Assembly (NCBI GenBank): GCA_016873495.1
Contig: VGXC01000004.1
Location: forward strand, 1-64,000
Source of the DNA: Nitrospira sp.
GTDB lineage: Bacteria; Nitrospirota; Nitrospiria; Nitrospirales; Nitrospiraceae
Direction of reading: 5' to 3'
DNA length: 64,000 bases
Shown here: piece after piece, positions 51,699 through 59,790 of the stretch
Layout of the letters: every line of letters begins with the position of its first letter
How positions within the stretch are numbered: position 1 is the stretch's first letter
The notes under the pieces: model-generated
Database searches by the model: none
What the model was told of the DNA's origin: nothing
The model's input: the letters and a program-made list of their open reading frames with translations, nothing else
Program-made: the position numbers and the translations under genes

Positions 51699-52124
51699 GT
51701 GACGACGGGCGAGGTTCTTGAAATCGTCGGAAGTCTGGTTTCGGCACTGAAAACCTACTGCGCCAAGCTGCCGACGGTGGTGCATCTCTCGATGATCCCC
51801 GGCGGGGTCAAGCCGACTCCGGAGGCGATCGAGGCGTACGAGCAGATGATCTATCGCTTCCGGACGCAGAGCGCGCCGACGCCGTTCCGTTCGTTCACGG
51901 ATCTTTTCATCGAATCCTTAGAGGCGTTTGAGGTGGGCAAGGTGCTGGCCGCAGTCCAACCGCTGCTCGCGGTCTTGGATCATTTGGAGCGGATGCAGCA
52001 GGACAAGGAAATCGTGATCGCCTCGGCCGACGACAAGCGGCTGAAGGACTATCGGCAATCGCTCTATAAGATCATGCCGGGCAATCAGCCCGAATTGGAA
52101 GGCGCGGGGAAGGGGCTCTTGTGA
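51699..52124 (+). CDS. Conserved cytosolic protein of unknown function
   Basis: A 141-residue helical protein with a GTG start preceded by AAGAGG. No signal, membrane segment or motif. Segments such as VLEIVGSLVSALKTYCAKLP and FTDLFIESLEAFEVGKVLAAVQPLLAVLDHLERM predict amphipathic helices, possibly a small helical bundle. It follows the pseudouridine synthase on the same strand. I do not recognise the family. Confidence 0.65.
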   Translation: MTTGEVLEIVGSLVSALKTYCAKLPTVVHLSMIPGGVKPTPEAIEAYEQMIYRFRTQSAPTPFRSFTDLFIESLEAFEVGKVLAAVQPLLAVLDHLERMQQDKEIVIASADDKRLKDYRQSLYKIMPGNQPELEGAGKGLL

Positions 52125-52130
52125 CGCAGT

Positions 52131-52226
52131 TAATTCTCAATGATGAACTTTCAATGTTGAATCGTAAACGCGCCCGATGGTCTTAATTCAGCATGCATCA
52201 TTGAAAATTGAGCATTGTATTCAATG
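52131..52226. repeat. Self-complementary AT-rich intergenic repeat (TTCAATG words)
   Basis: AATTCTCAATGATGAACTTT on the left is an imperfect inverted repeat of CATCATTGAAAATTGAGCATT on the right, with TTCAATG/CATTGAA words recurring. It is much more AT-rich than the surroundings. It can form a long hairpin and may stop transcription from both sides. Confidence 0.6.
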
Positions 52227-52400
52227 GCCCATTTTAGGGCCGGCCGCATTGGCTCCCTGCGAGACCAAGGCAACCCGGACCGACTGTTTGCAATGGGGGC
52301 AGGTGGTGCGCACGGTGTTTTCGTCCAGATACTCGATCTGGTCTTCTTGCACCCACATGAGCAGGCTGCACCGGGGACAAGCTTTGACGAGCTGAGCCAT
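52221..52400 (-). CDS. Small zinc-ribbon protein
   Basis: A 59-residue protein with two CxxC knuckles, C9-P-R-C12 and C34-P-H-C37 (AQLVKACPRCSLLMWV and RTTCPHCKQSVRVALV), separated by about 21 residues: a classic zinc ribbon. GAGGG lies five bases before the ATG at 52400; two further in-frame starts lie just upstream. It probably binds nucleic acid or a protein partner. Its last codons border the AT-rich repeat at 52131-52226. It is divergent from the GNAT gene. Confidence 0.65.
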   Translation of the reverse strand: MAQLVKACPRCSLLMWVQEDQIEYLDENTVRTTCPHCKQSVRVALVSQGANAAGPKMGH

Positions 52401-52469
52401 CATCACCCTCTACGACGGTGGACGGAGAGGGCCCTACTGTAATACAAGGGAGCCCGCTCACTCAAGCCT

Positions 52470-52874
52470 ATGGTGACTTTCTCGGAACGAAAAGACCTGG
52501 ACCCGGCGCAGCTGGTGCGGCTCTATGCCCAAGCGCCCTGGGCGGCCGGACGGACGGCGGACGATGCGCGGGACATGCTGGCGCATTCGGACCTGGTCCT
52601 CTCGGTCTGGGACGGTTCCAAACTGGTCGGCTTTGGCCGTGTCCTCACCGACTATGTCTACCGCGCGTCGATCTGGGACGTGATCGTGGACAAGGACTAT
52701 CAGGGACAGGACATCGGCACCCAGATCATGCAGCGCATCCTCAGCCACCCTTCGCTCAAACGGGTCGAGCTCTTCTGGCTCTGTACCCGCGACAAGCAAG
52801 CCTTCTACGAAAAGCTGGGCTTCAGCGCCAAGGAACAGACCGGGATGGTCTGGGCCCGGTCCCGCCAGGGATAA
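52470..52874 (+). CDS. GNAT family N-acetyltransferase
   Basis: A 134-residue GNAT-fold acetyltransferase. LVGFGRVLTDYVYRASIWDVIVDKDYQGQDIGTQIMQRIL gives beta strand 4, and QGQDIGT is a variant of the Q/RxxGxG/A acetyl-CoA pyrophosphate loop. LCTRDKQAFYEKLGFSAKE is the C-terminal signature. The acceptor substrate is unknown. The region just downstream holds a truncated gene on the other strand. Confidence 0.88.
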   Translation: MVTFSERKDLDPAQLVRLYAQAPWAAGRTADDARDMLAHSDLVLSVWDGSKLVGFGRVLTDYVYRASIWDVIVDKDYQGQDIGTQIMQRILSHPSLKRVELFWLCTRDKQAFYEKLGFSAKEQTGMVWARSRQG

Positions 52875-52889
52875 CGGCCGTTGGAAATG

Positions 52890-53137
52890 GCTCTGGGAGC
52901 GCGATAGTCCGGCGGGTTGCCGATGACCAATCCGTTGACGGTCGCGCAGCCGGAGAGGAACGAAATCGGGAGGGTGTCCACTGAGGCGGGGGTCTTGGTG
53001 ACCAGCGGCCCGACCCGTTCGACGCCCGCCTTGATCAGCGAGCCGAGCCAGCGGTAGAGCGCGATCAGTCCCGCCAGGTCGAGCAGGTCCAGGGTGACCG
53101 GGACGATGACCCAGATCCGTTTCAGCCATCGTATTGG
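52890..53137 (-). pseudogene. Truncated AsmA/DUF748-like membrane protein remnant
   Basis: Read on the minus strand directly after the TGA at 53138-53140, one frame gives a membrane helix (WVIVPVTLDLLDLAGLIALY), then SLIKAGVERVGPLVTKTP and FLSGCATVNGLVIGNPPDYRAP. This is the typical opening of small AsmA-like periplasmic proteins (KAGVExVGP...LxGLxxGNPxGY). It has no ATG in frame, and after about 80 residues the similarity stops where the frame runs antisense to the GNAT gene. Frame breakage plus truncation argue for a decayed gene. Confidence 0.55.
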
Positions 53138-53680
53138 TCACGGTTTGGCCGGGGGAGCGGACACCTGGCCCGCCTGACCCTGGACCGGGGTGGCGGCTCG
53201 CTCCCGCTCGTCCAGTTGCATTGAGACCAGCCGGATGATCTCCGTGGCGGTCGCTGCGTCCTTCAAAAAAAAGCCGCGGTTGGCCACAATACGCATGCGG
53301 GTGACCTGAGGGCTCAGCAGTTCGAGGTCGATTTCGACTTCAAGCGTCTCGGACGGATTGCCGGCTTTGGCCATGATGTCCACCCCGGACGTATTGCGCG
53401 ATTCCCACCGAATGGGAAACTCCATGGACTTGAGGGTTGCCCTGGTGGCTTCGGCGACCGTGTCGAGCGGCGAGGTGAAGGTCTTGTAGGCGATGCTGTC
53501 CATGGTATAGCTGACGCCGGATCCGGTCGCGGTGCCGGCTCCGGCTCCGAGCACCAGCGAGCTGGCGCCGACACAGCCGCTCAGGAGACAGAGCGACAGC
53601 AGGCCCAAGAGATATGTCCCTTGGATGAACCCAAGCCCGTGTCTGGATGGAATGAGGGCCATGCCGGACATGGGAGGCAT
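53138..53680 (-). CDS. DUF3568-type lipoprotein
   Basis: A 180-residue lipoprotein: signal about 15-40 with lipobox LLSGC, a short Gly/Ala-rich segment (VLGAGAGTATGSGV), then a beta-alpha domain with YTMDSIAYKTFTSPLDTVAEATRATLKSMEF and VDIMAKAGNPSETLEVEIDLELLSPQVTRMRIV, the pattern of DUF3568 proteins. Unknown role in the cell envelope. Several ATGs are possible (53680, 53671, 53662); the first has AGAGGG upstream. It lies downstream of the MFS gene on the same strand. Confidence 0.72.
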   Translation of the reverse strand: MPPMSGMALIPSRHGLGFIQGTYLLGLLSLCLLSGCVGASSLVLGAGAGTATGSGVSYTMDSIAYKTFTSPLDTVAEATRATLKSMEFPIRWESRNTSGVDIMAKAGNPSETLEVEIDLELLSPQVTRMRIVANRGFFLKDAATATEIIRLVSMQLDERERAATPVQGQAGQVSAPPAKP

Positions 53681-53723
53681 GGTAGGGATTTCCCTCTGAC
53701 GATGCAAGCGTGGCTTGGTCCGT

Positions 53724-54998
53724 TCAACCGGCGGGTACATTCTCCGGCGGCAGCAATTGATGTTCCTGCAAGTGCTTGGCGAGCGCCGGCAGCGCACGCC
53801 AAAATAGAAGCGCGGCGATCAGCGTCAAGACTCCGCCGGCCGCGACCGTGGCCTGGGCGCCGAAATAGCTGGCGCTGGAGCCGGCCAAGAGGCTGCCGAA
53901 GATCGTGCAGCCCAGCGACGCCGTCGTGTAAAGGCTCACCACCCGTCCCCGCATTCCCTCCGGCGCCAGGCTTTGCAGGATCGTATTGGTTCCGGCTAGA
54001 CTGCTGACCATGCTGAACCCGACCACGACCAGGATCAGCATGGAGAGCCACAGAGTCTGACTCAAGGCCAGCGCCAGTAGCCCTGCGCCGAACAAGGTCA
54101 CGGCCTTGGCGATGGAGGTTTTGAGTCCCCGGACGGTGTTGCGTCTGGCCAGCCTGAGCGCGGCGGTCAACGCGCCGATTCCGGTGGCAGCCATCAAGAG
54201 CCCCAGCCCGTTGGGCCCGATGTCGAGCACGTCGGAGGCGAACACCGGCAACAGGGTCGTATAGGGCATGGCGGCCACGCTCAGCACGAGGGCGAGGAGC
54301 AGCAAAGCGCGGGCGTGCGGCGTCCGCCAGGCATAGACAAAGGCTTCGCGCAGGAGGCCGAGGGAGCCGGCGGTCGAGCCTGGTTGAGGCGGGGGGAGGC
54401 GCATGGCCGCCAGGCAACCGAGGATCACGAGGAAGCTGGCCGTATTGATCAGGAAGCAGATGCCCTCCCCGACCTGGCTGACCAGCAGTCCGGCGATCGA
54501 GGGGCCGATGACCCGCGCCGAATTGAACATGGACGAATTCAATCCGATGGCCGAGGGCATGTCGGTTCGCGGCACCAGATCGGTCATGAAGGTTTGACGC
54601 ACCGGCGTTTCCAGCGCGTAGACCAATCCCTGGAGGAAGGCCAGCCCCAAGATCCAGCCGACGGTCACGGTCCCGCTCAACGTAAGTGCGGCCAGAATTC
54701 CGGCCAGGGCCATGAGCAGTGTCTGGGCCAGGAGCATCAGCCGGTAGCGGGGCCAACGGTCCGCGGCAAGCCCGGCGAAAATTCCCAAGACCAGAATCGG
54801 GCCACGGTTGAAGAACTCCACCAGTCCCAGCAGAAAGGGGGAATGGGTCAGTCGCCAGACCAACCAGGCCTGGGCCAGGCTTTGCATCCAGGTGCCGCAG
54901 ACGGAGATGCCGTGACCGGCCAGGAACAGGGAAAAATTGCGATGAGCCAGAGCCCGCCAGGGGGAGCTGTGCGACGCGAGTTGTGTCACGGCCGGCAC
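53724..54998 (-). CDS. MFS transporter (EntS-like exporter)
   Basis: A 424-residue, 12-helix major facilitator protein of the MFS_3 group. NFSLFLAGHGISVCGTWMQSLAQAWLVWRLT is the first helix pair. GIFAGLAADRWPRYRLM is the loop 2-3 signature. ETPVRQTFMTDLVP and GLNSSMFNSARVIGPSIAGLL are typical of enterobactin-exporter-like proteins. An efflux pump for a small hydrophobic compound or siderophore is likely; the substrate cannot be told. It is divergent from the malic enzyme gene with a 166-base gap. Confidence 0.87.
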   Translation of the reverse strand: MPAVTQLASHSSPWRALAHRNFSLFLAGHGISVCGTWMQSLAQAWLVWRLTHSPFLLGLVEFFNRGPILVLGIFAGLAADRWPRYRLMLLAQTLLMALAGILAALTLSGTVTVGWILGLAFLQGLVYALETPVRQTFMTDLVPRTDMPSAIGLNSSMFNSARVIGPSIAGLLVSQVGEGICFLINTASFLVILGCLAAMRLPPPQPGSTAGSLGLLREAFVYAWRTPHARALLLLALVLSVAAMPYTTLLPVFASDVLDIGPNGLGLLMAATGIGALTAALRLARRNTVRGLKTSIAKAVTLFGAGLLALALSQTLWLSMLILVVVGFSMVSSLAGTNTILQSLAPEGMRGRVVSLYTTASLGCTIFGSLLAGSSASYFGAQATVAAGGVLTLIAALLFWRALPALAKHLQEHQLLPPENVPAG

Positions 54999-55164
54999 AC
55001 CAATTCAGTCACTCCTCTCGGACGTGGAACAGACGGGAGTCGCCGTGTGTTCCGCGGACCCTTGTTCTCTTATCGGAAACCCAGCGCGAAAAGCAACGAG
55101 CACGGGTCTCGTGGATTCGCGCCGGTCACTGAGGTATGCTGGCGGGCCATGGAGGGATCGGGTG

Positions 55165-56883
55165 ATGATAGAGATTCAACCGACTCGTGATCCGAAGACA
55201 GGCGAAGAGGTCCTCGGCTGTTTCTTGACCGGCCAGGCGCTCCAGGAACAGCCGTTCTTGAACAAAGGCCTGGCGTTTACCTTCGCCGAGCGGCGCGAGC
55301 TGGCGCTACAGGGGCTGCTGCCGCCCCATGAAGAAACGCTGGCGGTGCAGTTGGAGCGGGCCTACCAAGCCTATCAACAAAAGGTCACCGATCTGGAGCG
55401 GCATATCTTCCTGCGGGCGCTGCAGGACGAGAACGAAACGCTCTTTTACGCCCTGCTGCTGGGGCACGTCGAGGAAATGATGCCCGTCGTGTACACCCCC
55501 GTCGTCGGCGCCGCCTGCCAGCAATTCAGCCATATCTACCGGCGGCCCCGCGGCTTGTTTATTTCGGTGCCGGAGCAGCAGGACATCGACACCATTCTGG
55601 AGAACCGGCCCTACCGGGATGTGGACGTGATCGTGGTGACCGACGGGGAGCGGATACTCGGCCTGGGCGACCAGGGAGCCGGCGGCATGGGGATTCCCAT
55701 CGGCAAGCTGTCCCTCTACACCCTCTGTGGCGGCATCCATCCGACGCGTACGCTGCCGATCATCCTGGACGTCGGGACGAACAATGCCGAGGCGCTACGC
55801 GATCCCCTCTATGTCGGGTGGCGTCACGAGCGGGTGCGCGGGCAGGAGTACGACGACTTCATCGACGCCTTCGCCCAGGCGGTGAAACGCAAGTTGCCCA
55901 ACGTCCTGTTGCAGTGGGAGGACTTCGCCCAGGCCAACGCCGGCCGTCTGCTGGACCGGTACCGGGACCAGCTCTGCACCTTCAACGACGACATCCAGGG
56001 GACCGCCTCAGTGACGACCGGCACCCTGCTGGCGGCCGTCAAGGTCACCGGTTCCCCGCTCCGCGACCAGCGTGTGGTGACGTTCGGCGCGGGATCCGCC
56101 GGTTGCGGGATCAGCGAACAGATCTGCGCGGCGATGGTTCGGGAGGGGCTGTCGGAGGCGGAGGCCCGTTCCCGATTCTGGTTGATCGACCGGCCGGGCC
56201 TCCTGCGCGAAGGGCTCACCGGCCTGCTCCCCTTCCAGCAGAAGTTCGTCCAGCCGCGCTCCGCCTGGTCCGGGTGGACGCTAGCGCAAGCAGGCCAAGC
56301 CGGCTTTATGGATGTCGTCAAGAACGTGAAGCCGACGATCCTGATCGGGGTCTCCGGCGTCCCGGGCGCCTTTTCCCAGGACGTGATCCGCGAGATGGCC
56401 GATGGAGTGGCTCGTCCGATCATTTTTCCCCTCTCGAACCCGACCTCGCGTTGCGAGGCAACTCCGGCGGACCTGCTCGCCTGGACGGATGGCCGGGCGC
56501 TGGTGGCGACCGGCAGTCCCTTCGCCGATATCGCCTACAAGGGCCGGACGATCCCCGTCACCCAATGCAACAACAGCTACATTTTCCCCGGCCTGGGCCT
56601 CGGCATCCTGGCCGCCAAGGCGCGCCGGGTGACGGACGGCATGTTCATGGCAGCCTCCATGGCGCTGGCCGAATCTTCGCCGGCCCTGTCGAAGCCGGAT
56701 GCGCCGCTGCTGCCGTCGCTGGAAGGAATTCGCCAGGTGTCGCGGCGTATCGCGCTGGCGGTCGCGGCCGAAGCCCAGAAGGCCGGTGTAGCCGAGCGGA
56801 CGTCGGAAGATGAAACCGCTCGGCTCGTGGACCAGCACATGTGGGTGCCGCGCTATGCCCGGTTGAAAAAGCGATCGGGCTAA
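55165..56883 (+). CDS. NAD(P)-dependent malic enzyme
   Basis: A 572-residue large-form malic enzyme (malate to pyruvate plus CO2). Conserved blocks: VVYTPVVGAACQQ, GDQGAGGMGIPIGKLSLY, DVGTNN, QWEDFAQANAGRLLDRY, FNDDIQGTASVTTGTLLAA with the metal-binding Asp pair, and FGAGSAGCGISEQI as the dinucleotide site. The ATG at 55165 has GGAGGG eight bases upstream; a GTG at 55162 is possible. The acetolactate synthase gene 182 bases downstream would use its pyruvate. Confidence 0.95.
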   Translation: MIEIQPTRDPKTGEEVLGCFLTGQALQEQPFLNKGLAFTFAERRELALQGLLPPHEETLAVQLERAYQAYQQKVTDLERHIFLRALQDENETLFYALLLGHVEEMMPVVYTPVVGAACQQFSHIYRRPRGLFISVPEQQDIDTILENRPYRDVDVIVVTDGERILGLGDQGAGGMGIPIGKLSLYTLCGGIHPTRTLPIILDVGTNNAEALRDPLYVGWRHERVRGQEYDDFIDAFAQAVKRKLPNVLLQWEDFAQANAGRLLDRYRDQLCTFNDDIQGTASVTTGTLLAAVKVTGSPLRDQRVVTFGAGSAGCGISEQICAAMVREGLSEAEARSRFWLIDRPGLLREGLTGLLPFQQKFVQPRSAWSGWTLAQAGQAGFMDVVKNVKPTILIGVSGVPGAFSQDVIREMADGVARPIIFPLSNPTSRCEATPADLLAWTDGRALVATGSPFADIAYKGRTIPVTQCNNSYIFPGLGLGILAAKARRVTDGMFMAASMALAESSPALSKPDAPLLPSLEGIRQVSRRIALAVAAEAQKAGVAERTSEDETARLVDQHMWVPRYARLKKRSG

Positions 56884-56884
56884 G

Positions 56885-57006
56885 GTTGCGTCCCGAAAAT
56901 ACCTTCGTGGTGAGCCTGTCGAACCATGAACGGAACTGCGTGAAAGCTTGCGCTCTTCGACAAGCTCAGGGCGAACGGATTGTCATTGGAACTTCTGGGA
57001 CGCAAC
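56885..57006. repeat. REP-like palindromic element
   Basis: Outer arms GTTGCGTCCC (56885-56894) and GGGACGCAAC (56997-57006) are perfect inverted repeats. Inside, TTCGTGGTGAGCCTGTCGAAC and CTTCGACAAGCTCAGGGCGAAC are imperfect inverted repeats of a motif dispersed widely in bacterial genomes. It lies between the malic enzyme and acetolactate synthase genes, about 60 bases before the latter. Confidence 0.7.
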
Positions 57007-57065
57007 ACTAGGATTGCGTCGATCGATGTGCGGCTTGCGGCTTGCAACTTGGATGAGGTGACGCG

Positions 57066-58727
57066 ATGGAATTCAAGGCCGCGCGCAATGGTGCGGAGTT
57101 GTTGGTGCAGTCGCTTGAGGCGCAGGACGTCGAGTACATCTTCGGCGTGCCCGGTGGGGCGGTGCTGCCGATCCTGGATGTCTTGGCGGACCATGGGCCG
57201 ACATTCATCGTCTGCCGCCACGAAACCGGGGCGGCCTTTATGGCCCAGGCCTGGGGACGGGTGACGGGAAAGCCCGGCGTAGTCCTGACCACCTCCGGGC
57301 CCGGATTGATCAATGCGGTCTGCGGCGTGTCCACCGCGACGGAGGACCGGGACCCGCTGGTCATCATCACCGGGCAAGTGCCGCGCGCGCTGCGGTTCAA
57401 ACAGAGCCACATGAACGTGGACACGGTGAGCCTCTTTGCGCCGATCACCAAGTGGAGCATCGAGGCGGAAGAGCCCAACAGCATTCCGGAGATCGTCGCG
57501 AACGCGTTCCGGATCGCCGTCCGCTCGCGTCCCGGTTCCGTCCACATTTCGATGCCCGTGGATGTGTCCCAGGCGGCCGTCACCGCCAAGCCGATCCCGG
57601 CCGGCGAGTCGCCTCGCCTTGGCGCCGCGACAGCCGAGGCCCTGGATCGGGCGGCGACGCTGTTGAGCGCCGCTCGGTTTCCGGCGATTCTTCTGGGCGT
57701 CAGCGCCAGCGGGCCTTCGGCGGCCGAGGCCGTCCGCCGCCTGATCCGCAAGCACCCCCTGCCGGTGGTCGGCACGTTCGAAGCGGCCGGGGTCGTATCG
57801 CGGGATTTGGTCGATCGGTTTGTCGGGCGCGTCGGCTATGTCCGCAACCAGCCGGGCGATCTCGTGATCCAGAAGGCCGATGTGATCCTAACGGTCGGCT
57901 ACGACCAGGTGGAATATGACCCCACGGCCTGGAACGTCTCGGGACACGCGAAGATCGTCCATGCGGATGAGAATCCGGCCACCGTGGATCGGGCTTATCG
58001 GCCGACGGTCGAGCTGGTAGGCGACATCGCCCGTAACCTGGATGCCTTATCGGAGCGGCTGCGCCTCTCCGCGACCGGCGAATGGGCCGACGTGGCGGCT
58101 GCGCGAAAGGTCGTGCTGGAAGAACAGGAGAAGGGGGCGACGCTCTCCGGCACGCCCATCCATCCCCTCCGCTTCATCCACGATCTCCGGCAGACGATCG
58201 GCGATGACGTGACCGTCACCTGCGACACGGGCGCGCATGAAATCTGGATGGCGCGCTACTTTTTCAGCTACGAGCCGCGCCGGCTCCTGTTCAGCATGGG
58301 CCATCAGACGATGGGTGTGGCGCTGCCCTGGGCCATCGGAACGGCCCTGGCCAGGCCGGGACAGAAAGTGGTGTCTGTTTCCGGCGATGGCTCCTTCCTG
58401 ATGACCTGCATGGAATTGGAAACGGCGGTCAGATTGAAATTGCCGATCGTACACGTTATTTGGAAGGACGGAGGCTACAACCTGATCCAGACACTGCAGA
58501 GAAGGGACTATGGCCGGATCTTCGGCGCGACCTTCGGCGACCCGGACTTCGTGAAATTGGGCGAGGCCTTCGGCGCAACCTCATTCCGAATCGACGCGGC
58601 CGACCAGATCGTGCCGACGTTGAAGAGGGCGCTGGTCTGCGAGGGGCCCGCGCTGATCGAGATGCCTGTAGACTATCGGGACAACCAGGAATTGGTCAAG
58701 GCGATGGACGTCTTCGCCCAACATTGA
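57066..58727 (+). CDS. alsS: Acetolactate synthase, catabolic (AlsS) type
   Basis: A 553-residue ThDP enzyme. The N-terminal Pyr domain has FGVPGGAVLPILD and catalytic E53 (CRHETGAAFMA), and the ThDP motif is GDGSFLMTCMELETAVR...DGGYN near 440-475. VGYDQVEYDPTAWN matches the YDPxEYDPxxWN segment of AlsS/BudB proteins rather than IlvB, and no ilvN regulatory gene follows. It condenses two pyruvate to 2-acetolactate. With malic enzyme upstream and acetolactate decarboxylase 2.6 kb downstream it would make acetoin. An IlvG-like biosynthetic role cannot be excluded. Confidence 0.85.
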   Translation: MEFKAARNGAELLVQSLEAQDVEYIFGVPGGAVLPILDVLADHGPTFIVCRHETGAAFMAQAWGRVTGKPGVVLTTSGPGLINAVCGVSTATEDRDPLVIITGQVPRALRFKQSHMNVDTVSLFAPITKWSIEAEEPNSIPEIVANAFRIAVRSRPGSVHISMPVDVSQAAVTAKPIPAGESPRLGAATAEALDRAATLLSAARFPAILLGVSASGPSAAEAVRRLIRKHPLPVVGTFEAAGVVSRDLVDRFVGRVGYVRNQPGDLVIQKADVILTVGYDQVEYDPTAWNVSGHAKIVHADENPATVDRAYRPTVELVGDIARNLDALSERLRLSATGEWADVAAARKVVLEEQEKGATLSGTPIHPLRFIHDLRQTIGDDVTVTCDTGAHEIWMARYFFSYEPRRLLFSMGHQTMGVALPWAIGTALARPGQKVVSVSGDGSFLMTCMELETAVRLKLPIVHVIWKDGGYNLIQTLQRRDYGRIFGATFGDPDFVKLGEAFGATSFRIDAADQIVPTLKRALVCEGPALIEMPVDYRDNQELVKAMDVFAQH

Positions 58728-58737
58728 CAGGATAGAG

Positions 58738-59790
58738 TTACATCCCCGGTCGTTCGTCTTTCGACAGGACGACTTTTCCCCGAAAGCAGCGGTAGACGTA
58801 GAGCGAATAGGCGACGACCAAGCTAAAGCCGACGAGGAACCAGCCGAGCGCCGTCCGCAAACCCTCCGGGGAGGCGGCGGCGTTCGAAACGGTGAGGCTG
58901 TGGGTCGGATGGACGGTCGAGATCAGCAGGTTCGGATAGAGGCCCCAGGCCGTGCTGCCCAGTAAACCGAAAATCAGAAGGCTGGAGGCCAGAAACGACG
59001 CTCCGTCCTGCTGCCGCCGGCGCCAGTAGAAGAGGCTTGCCAGCGTGCCCAGAACCAGTACGGGCAAGACATACCCGATCGGGTGAGCGTCGTAATTGCG
59101 GCGCAGGCCTGGTTGCACGAACGGGATGGCCATGAGCGAAGCCACCGTAAGCGCAAGCACGGCCCAAAGGCCCAGAGTCGCGATGCGCCCGGCCCGGTCT
59201 CGGACCGGCCCGTCCGTTTTCATGGCCAGGTAATTGGCCCCGTGCACGGCGAGGATCGCGGCCCCCTCCAATCCCATCAGCAGCGTATACCAGTCCAGGA
59301 TGCCCGGCACGGGCCCGGGAAGAAAATCCGTCCAAAGCGCGGCGAAAAAGTAGCCCTCGGCGTTCAACGGCACGCCGCGGATGAGGTTGCCCAGCGCCGC
59401 GCCCAACACGATCGCCAGCAGCAAACTGGCTCCGGCAAAGATGCAATCCCAGAACGTCCGCCAGAGGGGGTTGGCTAGGTGCGAGCGCATGGGAAGGGCG
59501 ATCCCGCGCAGAATCAACAGCCAGAGCACGAGCATGAGCGCCAGGTAAAACCCGCTGAAGCCGGCTGCATAGACCCGGGGGAAGGCCATGAACAATAGGC
59601 CTCCCGAAGCGATGAGCCAAACCTCGTTCCCGTCCCAGACCGGTTCGATGGCCTGCAAGGCGGTCCGTCGTTCGGCGTCGGTGCAAGCGACGAAGAGGTA
59701 GACGATGCCCGTTCCGAAATCGAATCCGTCCAGAACGACGTAGATCGCCAGCATCAGCGCCACGATGGCAAACCACAGGGTCTCCATCAC
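58738..59790 (-). CDS. cydB: Cytochrome bd-type quinol oxidase subunit II
   Basis: A 350-residue polytopic subunit. METLWFAIVALMLAIYVVLDGFDFGTGIVYLFV at the N-terminus carries the conserved DGFDFG; WDGNEVWLIASGGLLFMAFPRVYA is the second signature. About eight to nine helices. With CydA it forms a quinol oxidase that reduces O2 to water without proton pumping, in the inner membrane. The ATG overlaps the cydA stop (ATGA). It is convergent with the acetolactate synthase gene, 10 bases away. Confidence 0.95.
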   Translation of the reverse strand: MMETLWFAIVALMLAIYVVLDGFDFGTGIVYLFVACTDAERRTALQAIEPVWDGNEVWLIASGGLLFMAFPRVYAAGFSGFYLALMLVLWLLILRGIALPMRSHLANPLWRTFWDCIFAGASLLLAIVLGAALGNLIRGVPLNAEGYFFAALWTDFLPGPVPGILDWYTLLMGLEGAAILAVHGANYLAMKTDGPVRDRAGRIATLGLWAVLALTVASLMAIPFVQPGLRRNYDAHPIGYVLPVLVLGTLASLFYWRRRQQDGASFLASSLLIFGLLGSTAWGLYPNLLISTVHPTHSLTVSNAAASPEGLRTALGWFLVGFSLVVAYSLYVYRCFRGKVVLSKDERPGM

